Below are positions 32,332 to 39,519 of a stretch of DNA of 39,519 nt, one piece after another. Origin of the DNA: Chara braunii. Its lineage: Eukaryota; Streptophyta; Charophyceae; Charales; Characeae. The stretch spans positions 2,000,201-2,039,719 of the forward strand of contig BFEA01000068.1 in assembly GCA_003427395.1 (NCBI GenBank), given 5' to 3'. The notes under the pieces are model-generated. The model searched no databases. It had not been told where the DNA came from and was given only the letters and a program-made list of their open reading frames with translations. A program made the position numbers and the translations under genes. The number at the start of each line of letters is the position of its first letter. Within the stretch, counting starts at the first letter, position 1.

Positions 32332-32410
32332 CGGTGTGTCCTTCAGCCGTTCAATATCGTGAGGGGTGACCCCTCGCGGTGTGTTCCTTCGACCATTCAA
32401 TATTGTGAGG
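32332..32410. repeat. 45-bp tandem duplication with a small palindrome between
   Basis: CGGTGTGTCCTTCAGCC... at 32332 and its variant at 32377 both run into TTCAATAT(C/T)GTGAGG. Between them GAGGGGTGACCCCTC is a 15-base hairpin. Confidence 0.7.
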
Positions 32411-32460
32411 CCGGAGCCGCGATTACCTCGTACGATTGGCATCAGTGGTTGGCATAAAAT

Positions 32461-32540
32461 TGGTCTGCGGCCGCGCAGCTTCATGTTAGAATCCTGCGCG
32501 CGACGTTCGCCACCCCGGCGTCTAAAAGTTTGGGATTGTC
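32461..32540. repeat. Diverged dispersed repeat, copy 1
   Basis: CCGCGCAGCTTCATGTTAGA... matches 33051-33130 in order, including a CGCGCG(A/T) core and a GGCGT or GCGTT segment. Identity is roughly 65% by eye. Confidence 0.5.
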
Positions 32541-32872
32541 GGGCTCGCACGCAGGCGCAATGCTTGGGGTCATTGTAGGCCGCCTGCACCACCCGTAGGA
32601 GGGGAGGGTACCCCAAGGTCACGAGTCCTTTTAGAGCAAGAGGACCTCTGTCGTATTCCCTCTTTTGTTTTCGTGTGTGTTTTGTTTGCTTCTTAAGGAT
32701 TATTATGGTTGGACGTTGTAGTCTGTGGCAGTCGTCAAAGTCAAACCCTTTGACTTTTGCCCAGGCCTGGAGTAGGACTTGCCTCCAGGGCCGCAAGAAA
32801 CGACTCTCACCACAGGTATGGACCTGTGTACCACCCACTGTGCATAGAGTGCAGAAGAGGGTGTGTGGTCTT

Positions 32873-32975
32873 CAACCGCGCATAGCGGTTGTTTGGCATC
32901 GAGAGATTAACCCTCAAGGCGCGTCAGGCGACACCTGAGTGTCAAACGCGACCCTCGAGTTTAACGAGGGCCGCG
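32873..32975. repeat. Cluster of short hairpins
   Basis: CAACCGC/GCGGTTG at 32873-32891; CAGG/CCTG inside CGCGT/ACGCG at about 32917-32950; CGCG-CCCTCG/CGAGGG-CGCG at 32947-32975. Confidence 0.6.
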
Positions 32976-33050
32976 TAAGTATGGGAACTACATAGTACGT
33001 CATCATTGCAACTGCTTGCGTATGCTTGCATTACGAGTCGATATGAGTTA

Positions 33051-33130
33051 GTCTTGCGTCCGCGCAATTTTATATTAAGTCTCGCGCGTGACGCCCATCT
33101 TGATTTCCGCGTTGGGAAAGTTATGGGCTG
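33051..33130. repeat. Diverged dispersed repeat, copy 2
   Basis: Partner of 32461-32540. A GT tract follows at 33177-33200. Confidence 0.5.
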
Positions 33131-33746
33131 GCTATTGAGGGGCTAGGAGCGTTATCCGGTCGCTTGTGTTGTGTTGTTTGCGTGTGTGTGTGTGTGCGTG
33201 TGTTTTCACCTTGTGCGTGTTAGAGTGGTGTGTGTGTGGTGTGTGGGATGCGTCCTAGTCGACCGACGACGAGCCGCGCTTGGGAATTCAGCACCCCAGG
33301 ATGTCGATTCGCGTGCGGGTCCGATAGGCGTACTACCGTGCGTACCCCCTATGCTACAGCGAACGAGAAATGCCCTCGGCTGGTCCACCTCTGCAATTGC
33401 AATTAATTAGCCTTCGTACTGTGGACTGGTAGCTCGGCGGGGATACGCCCACCGAAGGGAGGTGACAACTCCCATAAGGTGGAGGTAAGTCGTGCCTCGC
33501 GTAGGCCCTATCCTGTCGTAGGGGCTCGCGAGAGGTATGGCTGGTGCACTCGGCCGGAGCGGCCTAAGGAAGCTCCATTTGCACGTTCGTGTCGAGGTTG
33601 GTCCAACTCCTGTGTGACGCGGCCGAGAGGGTCCCGCACCGCCACGCACGGTGCCGGACCGATGTGCTCGACAGCGGGATGTTCCTTGCAGCTGTTCCTT
33701 GCAGAGCAGGGCTGCTGGTCGCAAGATTATTGATTTTCAAATCCTG

Positions 33747-34103
33747 GCGGTGTATTTCCTTGCTCTTGCGGAATATTCGTTCTCCTGTGCCTGTTGTTCT
33801 TCTGGTGAGCACTGGAGCGAGTCCACTTTGTACGAAAGCATAGAAACGTGGTCACATCCGGTAGTTTTTTTTCAATTTTTTTTTAACCGCTAGATTTTTT
33901 CTGGGTAACCGTTGCGATTTGGTCATATTCACCCCAAAAGTACTGGGTGAATACTGCCAAATCGGCAACCTAGAAAGGATCTAGCGGTTTGGAAAAAGAA
34001 ATAAAATGAATCTACCGGATGTGGGCCTCGCTCCATTACTCACCAAAAGAACAACTAGCACAGGAGAATGAATATTCCGCTGGAGCATGGAAATATACAC
34101 CGC
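33747..34103. mobile_element. Foldback (long inverted repeat) element, 357 bp
   Basis: The two halves are reverse complements around 33939. Ends are GCGGTGTAT and ATACACCGC. Inner landmarks are GCGGAATATT/AATATTCCGC, TCTCCTGTG/CACAGGAGA, CACATCCGGTAG/CTACCGGATGTG, AACCGCTAGAT/ATCTAGCGGTT and TATTCACCC/GGGTGAATA. The left half is longer because of a T-rich insertion and a short extra segment. No ORF and no clear target duplication. It may be a miniature foldback transposon or a source of long hairpin RNA. Confidence 0.8.
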
Positions 34104-34760
34104 AACTGCACTTGTGTTTGTGCGTACCTGTAAGTGGAGAGACACCCATTGTCGTTGGGAATCCGCTGATCGACAAGTTACTGTGTAGTTCCATCACTCG
34201 CCATCCACCAAGATCATGAATGCATTTCAACAAACACTCTGTCTCGATGCATTCAGGGTTTTGGCGGAGGGCGAGTGCTCCAACTGTAAGGTAATTCCGC
34301 AACTTGCGTATGCTTTCTAACATCGCCTGCTACAGTAAGTTTTCTAACATAGCGTGTTACCGTCGTCCCCTGAACACAACGCATGTTCATTTTGGTTGTA
34401 CAGGATCCGAAAGCTAGTTTGTATGCATTCATAATCAGAGAAACGAAGTTGGGAGTATGGCCATGAACCTCGGTACAACAACCTGCCATGGTCATGGCAC
34501 GTAGGTTGTCTCAAACGCTCTCTCAGAGCATCCTCCCCACCTTCGATTGACGAAACAACCACCAAGTGGACATCACGGTTGTGAAGATACAACATGTTCC
34601 GACTCTGTTTCATCGAACTGAGTCTCTGATGCCGTAATATGTCCCCAATCAACGGAAGACCCAGGAAATCACCGTGCCCATCCATCACTGCAGATACGAC
34701 TGTTGTTCGCAGATGTTGTGTTAAAATAGTACAGGTAAGCAACAGGCTGACCCACCTGGA
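34104..34760. other. Unassigned DNA with a minus-strand open stretch
   Basis: A minus-strand frame (34859-34344) has non-repetitive sequence after its GT-encoded start (VMDGHGDFLGLPLIGD, SSIEGGEDALRERL). A second minus-strand frame (34323-34036) ends inside the foldback arm. Composition looks protein-like but I recognise no family, so I do not call a gene. Confidence 0.25.
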
Positions 34761-34763
34761 AGA

Positions 34764-34767
34764 GGTG

Positions 34768-34826
<59 letters not shown>

Positions 34827-35039
34827 TGTGTGTGAGTGTGTATCAAAAAGTGATGCCATGTGTGTGTGTGTCTGTGTTAGCGGATAAGTATCACCTATGC
34901 GACTTGAAGTGACAAAAAAATAAAAAAATTGAGAAGTGGATTGCCACGTGGCATGGAACAGCGTTCACGTGAGCCACATAGTGTCAGTGGCCACTTAGTC
35001 CAGCACCGACTGAAAGCCAGTGGAATCAAGGAGTGATGC

Positions 35040-35108
<69 letters not shown>

Positions 35109-35160
35109 GCAGATGAGTGTCACCTGTTCGATCTTAAACTGAGGGTAAAAGATGACTGGG
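34764..35160. repeat. Two GT tracts inside a diverged duplication
   Basis: GT tracts at 34764-34821 and 35043-35106. The phrase GTGATGCCA(C/T)GTGTG, a GT run, then TGTTAGC(A/G)GAT(G/A)AGT(G/A)TCACCT occurs at 34850-34905 and at 35033-35125, so the tracts were copied with their surroundings. A perfect TGCCACGTGGCA palindrome lies at 34942-34953. Confidence 0.75.
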
Positions 35161-35352
35161 GTGCAAGTTGGAAGTGCATCACCTGCTCAAAGCCAGGGAA
35201 CAACACTCGCACCGCTGAGCAAATGAGAGCAACTTGTCTTCGACTTCAAGACATCACGTTCGTTTACCACAAAAAGATCGAGCAGTGCCCGACTGTCGGG
35301 GTTGGAATGGAGTCTGAAGGGGGAGGGCAGGGAGTAGAGCAAAAAAATCGAA

Positions 35353-35545
35353 CAACACATTAAAGGCATCGTGCATTTACTCAGGAAATCGGGCAACATA
35401 CAGAGGAAGTCGAGCAAAAAGAGCGAGCAGCACAATGAAGGGATGGTGCATTAGGGCAAGATACAGAGGAAGTTGAGCAAAAAGATTGAGCATCACAATG
35501 AAGGGATGGTGCATTTACTCAGGAAGTCCGGCAACATACATCGCT
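35353..35545. repeat. 63-75 bp minisatellite, about three units
   Basis: Units start at about 35353, 35428 and 35491, with the phrases CACAATGAAGGGATGGTGCA and ATACAGAGGAAGTTGAGC. The middle unit lacks 12 bp. Confidence 0.8.
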
Positions 35546-35880
35546 AACTCACGCGGATGCTCATATGCAGAACCATGAGAATTGGGCTGCTTTGATTTTC
35601 AATCGTGGGAAAGAGCCCCAACCAGGAACATGGCTACATACACCGAAGGTGTGACCCACTCCTGTTACAGAATTTTGGGAAAGAACCTTTACCAGAAAGC
35701 AGGGTGAATACATGACTATGTATGCCAACTAACGAAAGGGCATATGTTGACGCACATTCTGGTTGACAGATACTACCCGATTGAACGGAGACCCACCGTC
35801 ATACAATGATAACAATGATGACGCCGCCACCATTCTTTCACGGAATACAGAGGATGCAGCATGGGAAACACCGTTGAACC

Positions 35881-35905
35881 GATACCCCACTCGAAGTGGG
35901 GTATC
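35881..35905. repeat. Perfect 11-bp-arm palindrome
   Basis: GATACCCCACT and AGTGGGGTATC around CGA, right before the first copy of a 226-bp repeat. Confidence 0.9.
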
Positions 35906-35906
35906 C

Positions 35907-36132
35907 AGTTCAAAGGACGATGGGGAGGGTAGGGGGCTTTGTATTCGAGTGTAGGGATTTTTCACCACCTTTCTTGAATTAAAAAAAAGAACAAAAGTCT
36001 TTTCATTTCTCACATCTGAAAACGAACTGCTAGATGCCTAGCGCCAATGCATCTCAGACGTCGTGTGGGGTCACACATATTGAGCTAGTACAGCGTTGAA
36101 TTGGCTCAACGGTGTATGTGGGACTTGGCCCC
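35907..36132 (+). repeat. 226-bp dispersed repeat, copy 1
   Basis: Matches 36585-36811 throughout, with GGGTAGGGGGCTTTGTATTC near the start, ATGCATCTCAGACGTCG in the middle, and GGCTCAACG then GTGGGACTT at the end. A small non-autonomous element is likely, but its ends are not proven. Confidence 0.8.
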
Positions 36133-36159
36133 GAGGCCAAGTCCCACATGCACGGTTGA
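36106..36159. repeat. 25-bp-arm hairpin at the end of repeat copy 1
   Basis: Arms 36106-36130 and 36135-36159 pair at 23 of 25 positions around CCGA, with a perfect 13-bp inner stem (GTGGGACTTGGCC). A further CGTTGA/TCAACG pair lies outside. Copy 2 of the repeat has only the left arm. Confidence 0.9.
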
Positions 36160-36495
36160 ACTAGCTCAACGCAACGGTGTGATATGGTTTTTGCGACTTA
36201 AAAACTCAAAACAAAGGCAAAAAAAAAAACAAAAAAAAAAACAATGCTGCTTAAAGTTTTTTTTCCTTCCCCAAAAACAATGAATAACCAAATGCCACTG
36301 AAATCTTTGTCCGTATTTTCTCAGAATTAAAATGGAAAATACAACAATCCTTAGTGAAAAGGCTCCGCATAATACGCAGCGTCAGAGACAGGGACTCACT
36401 ACAACATGAAAGGAACGTAGACGGTACTCTTGGTTTGGTGCCTTCGCAGAAAGGAGTTTGGGGCTGCACAACCAAACACTGCATGAACACTCTAT

Positions 36496-36562
36496 CAGAG
36501 TGTCCTTCCACATAATGCCAGAGTGTCCTCCCACGACTGTCAGAGTGTCCTCCCACAAAAGA
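36496..36562. repeat. 22-23 bp minisatellite, three units
   Basis: CAGAGTGTCCT(T/C)CCAC starts at 36496, 36519 and 36541. Confidence 0.85.
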
Positions 36563-36584
36563 TCATGATGGCACAAACCCCATT

Positions 36585-36811
36585 AGTTCAACGGAAGATG
36601 GGCAGGGTAGGGGGCTTTGTATTCGGGAGGAAGGATTTTTCAGCAGTTTTCTTGAACCAAAAAACAAAAACGAAAGTCTTTGTATTTTATACACCTAGGA
36701 ACAACCGCTGGATGTGCAGCTCCGGATGCATCTCAGACGTCGCGTGGGGTCACACACGTTGAGCTAGTTCAACGTTGAACTGGCTCAACGATGTATGTGG
36801 GACTTAGCCCC
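36585..36811 (+). repeat. 226-bp dispersed repeat, copy 2
   Basis: Partner of 35907-36132, 678 bp downstream on the same strand, with roughly 80% identity by eye. Confidence 0.8.
36757..36790. repeat. 34-base palindrome in repeat copy 2
   Basis: CGTTGAGCTAGTTCAAC and its reverse complement meet at AACGTT with one mismatched pair. Copy 1 has a broken version at 36080-36111. Confidence 0.85.
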
Positions 36812-37930
36812 TGATGTACGTGGATTAGTGTTTAATGTGCGTGACTGTCAGGCATCGGGGATTTGGCAGGAAAACAGCGGTAGCCTGTTTTTGTGAATAA
36901 AGCCCGGGAAAAGGATATTTTCGTTTGCTCTCTCATTGGTAGGTTTTTCTTTTGTTTTTGTTGTTGTCCCAAACGTGCGTGAAATCACAACCAAGTTTTT
37001 TGGTTCGTGAAAGCACGCACGTTTCACTCACGGCGAAGGCAAAAAAGAATGGCTTCATCGCTGGAAATTGATTGTGGTTTGGGAGGTGTTTGGGAGGGTT
37101 CGATCCCCTCACCTACAGCAAATGGTATGTGGAGTTACTCTTGCCCTCCTTTGACAGAGAGAAGTTCTGTCACAACAACCGAACAACGTGCACTGCGGCG
37201 TATTTCAAGGAAGCCTTAGACTATTGTCCATGAACATGGTCCATGTGCCCACTCACATGCAGTCGTCTTGACTGCCACAGCCATGGTCAATGAATCATAC
37301 CCTGACATCTGACACCCCGCCTGGAGCAAACACCATCTGTGAGAAGAGCACTTTCTTTTTTTGTTTAGCAGTTTTTTCTTCATTTGTTTGGTCATGAAAT
37401 ATTTGTTTGCATTTATTTTTCCTATTTCATGCTGCCACCCACCTGCCCCCCACCCGTCGCACACCCGTCACACTAATCCACAGACATGGCTAGTGGGATC
37501 TCCCTCCTGGGCACTCCATTATCGGTCCTTTTACCTCAAGTACATTTTCAAACTCAAACCTTGACTGCTCCGTAGTTTTCTCTTTCTTTTTTTGCCTTTC
37601 ACTACCTACCTACCACTACTCCTAAGGCTATATAGAAGGGACCCCCGCAAGCATAGGGTCTCACAAACTTACAGGTATTCATGTTGTTCCCCGCCCCACC
37701 AGCGGTACTCGGAGATGGGGTGGGGGTCCGACTAACACAAACACCGAGCATTTTGTTAGTAGCTACGCCTCCCTTTTCATTGTCCCCCATCCCTTATCGA
37801 GTAGCAACATTGGCTATGGCCAACACTCTCCCACACACCACACACAACCCACTCACGCTCACACTGACACCCATGTTGGTCATAGACCCTACATAGCCCT
37901 TAAAAAAAAAAAAAAAAAAAAGGGAAAAAA
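36812..37930. other. Unassigned DNA
   Basis: Short low-quality frames only. It ends in an A run (about 37902-37921) just before the SINE-like head. Confidence 0.4.
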
Positions 37931-38005
37931 GAGTGGGCGGCCTCAGTTGGTTAGGCAACAAGCCGCATTCAGCAGGTCATAGGTTCAATCCCACCTGTGA
38001 CACTC
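37931..38005 (+). mobile_element. tRNA-derived SINE-like head
   Basis: About 75 bases with an A-box-like GGCCTCAGTTGG (37939-37950) and a B-box GGTTCAATCCC (37982-37992). GAGTG at the start can pair with CACTC at the end. The anticodon arm is not canonical, so this is a tRNA-like pol III promoter rather than a tRNA gene. An A run precedes it; the tail is unclear. Confidence 0.6.
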
Positions 38006-38660
38006 TTGTTGCATGTGAATACCCTGTGCGTCGCACGGGGGCTTTTTCATACGGTCATATGAACAGCCGTTTGAACGTGTGAATGACCGTTCGTACGACG
38101 GTCGTACTAACGTGCCAAAGTTACGAAAAAATAGAGGGGAAAAAAAAATGGGGGTTGGAGTAGGGTTACCAGCCCGTACGTACGGAGGCCCCCGGGCGGA
38201 CCTCCGTAAGTTAGGGTGTTCGGGGTCCCATTCGGGGTCCAAACCTGAAGGGGTTCGGCCCCCACCAAAAAATATTTTGGCACCTAAAACTAACTTCTTT
38301 TTTTTTTCCCCTGTTTCCTCCTTTCGAGAAAAAAAAAAATAAAAAAAATTGTCGAATGTAGTCAGAACGGTCTTCCCGGCCGTATTTTTATTGTGATTAT
38401 AGTATTACGGGAAACTTTGTAGCAACCAGATCTATGTTTAAGCCTCCAACAGGGGAACATGCAGGTGTTGCACCCACCAGCAGGCGCGATACGTGCTACA
38501 GTAGGTGGGCGACGCCGGCGGGAGGTTAGTTGGTAGCAAGAGTAAGTGGGAGCTTCTTCGATGGGCCAGTCGTTGTGCCCCCCCTCGGTTCCCCCCCCCC
38601 CTACAAGCATCAACAATCTCTGCTTAATACCGTTCGGGGGGACCAATGGCTTATCTCTAG
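38006..38660. other. Unassigned DNA with homopolymer runs
   Basis: Palindrome-rich stretch (for example TTCGTACGACGG and CGTACGTACG around 38090-38185), runs of T, A and C, and no supported gene. Confidence 0.4.
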
Positions 38661-38684
38661 GTGGTGAGTGTCAAGCTTGCCCAA

Positions 38685-38770
38685 GAAGGTACATGAGGCC
38701 AATAGGGATTGAACCCAAGACCTCCCGAATGCCACTGATGTGCCCTACCAACCGAGCTACGTCGCTGGAT
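38685..38770 (-). mobile_element. tRNA-derived SINE-like head, minus strand
   Basis: On the minus strand GCGACGTAGCTCGGTTGG carries a good A box (TAGCTCGGTTGG, 38748-38759) and GGGTTCAATCC a B box (38706-38716), 32 bases apart as in tRNA-derived SINEs. The body continues toward lower coordinates. It differs from the head at 37931. Confidence 0.65.
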
Positions 38771-39468
38771 GTTGTTTCTTTTTTATCGACTGACCCTCTA
38801 TAGTTATTTAACTCATCTAAGGATATCTCTAGATAACTTTCGAAACCAAAAACAATACATGACACTATACATCTTCCCCATAAAGTGGCAAGTTGCATCC
38901 CTTACTATTCATAGTAGTCGATGCATCAAGCCACTCCTTGTGGGAATATGCACTCATGTTTTTTTCGTTTCGACAGTGGTGTGGCGAGGCCATAACTCCA
39001 TTTGGATTCAAATTGAGGTCTGTATTTTACCAGAAGTACTTTCATGCCACGTCAACGACCATTTAATTTCACATCCCGCTTTGAATCGGTCACTCAAATG
39101 TTAGGTACTCATTGTAGGTCGGCCGCTGCACCATCAAAATCATTTGCATCAGTGGAAAAAAATGTCAATTGTCACATACAATAATGCTTCAACAAAGCAT
39201 TTCCCCCATTTCTTTTTCGTCGGCAAAAAGACACTTAGTGGTAGTCATGGGTTTTTTTTGGGGGGGGGACCGTTCACAAAGTGTCAATATAGTAAAAATA
39301 TTTTCTATGCAACTAACCATCATCGCCCATTATAAATCAGACAAAACTATTACATATCATAACATGAAAAATGTAGACAAGGTATGCGACATGTTTTTCA
39401 ATAAATACATTGTTGAGGTCAAAAGTATCATATAACATTTTTTTCCTCTTTTTTTTTCTTCTCTTTCT
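38771..39468. other. Unassigned AT-rich DNA
   Basis: AT-rich sequence, no domain in any frame, one G9 run near 39260. Confidence 0.4.
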
Positions 39469-39519
39469 CCCCCCCCCCCCCCCCCCCCCCCCCTCTCTCT
39501 CTCTCTCACTCTCTCTCTC
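39469..39519. repeat. C25 run followed by CT microsatellite
   Basis: Twenty-five C from 39469 to 39493, then CT repeats to the window end. Long homopolymers are prone to length error. Confidence 0.9.

Noticed and set aside
34344-34859. Minus-strand ORF as a DNA transposase fragment
   Set aside because: Its start is GT-repeat translation, and the rest shows no DDE motif or other transposase landmark that I can defend.

Overview
This is a repeat-dominated eukaryotic nuclear window. I find no intact host gene in it. Three things point to the green lineage. Two degenerate U6 snRNA copies lie near 27 kb, and one keeps the plant-type U6 5' portion. The retroelement primer site resembles the tRNA-Asp site used by many plant Ty3/gypsy elements. 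The density of GA, GT and TCA microsatellites fits a large repeat-rich genome. By contrast, the pol protein resembles, from memory, a Ty3/gypsy lineage best known from basidiomycete fungi. A charophyte-like alga would fit both, but that is inference at low confidence.

Positions 1-24149 are one giant Ty3/gypsy element on the minus strand. It runs from the 5' LTR (17447-24149, 6.7 kb) through the primer site (17425-17442). Next come tandem copies of an unknown protein module (17115-15144), Gag capsid and zinc knuckle (15082-13818), protease, reverse transcriptase, RNase H and integrase (to 9316). A 2.9 kb 3' region follows, with hairpin families, a plus-strand ORF and a duplicated polypurine-like tract. 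The 3' LTR (6412 to the window edge) lacks its last 170 bases. The coding path has many in-frame stops and several frameshifts, so the element is dead. The LTRs place a TATA box about 1.05 kb from the U3 end, which leaves about 5.6 kb of R-U5. This part carries an uninterrupted 202-codon ORF related to the tandem modules behind the primer site. The two LTRs are identical over 2542 bp and about 6-7% different over the rest.

Positions 24150-25760 are flanking DNA packed with microsatellites. Positions 25760-29034 are GC-rich, hold an assembly gap and the two U6-like copies, and show no gene I recognise. Positions 29035-31368 may be an LTR of a second element (TGTG...GACA ends, TATA box, possible primer site). 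It holds the most unusual signal in the window: about ten short hairpins that share a loop while their stems change on both sides to keep pairing. Behind it are five units of a roughly 123-bp repeat.

Positions 31389-39519 hold small repeats: a 357-bp foldback element, GT tracts in duplicated settings, minisatellites, a duplicated 226-bp element with palindromes, and two tRNA-derived SINE-like heads. The common theme of the window is retroelement non-coding DNA filled with inverted repeats, consistent with structured RNAs, beside decayed retroelement genes.
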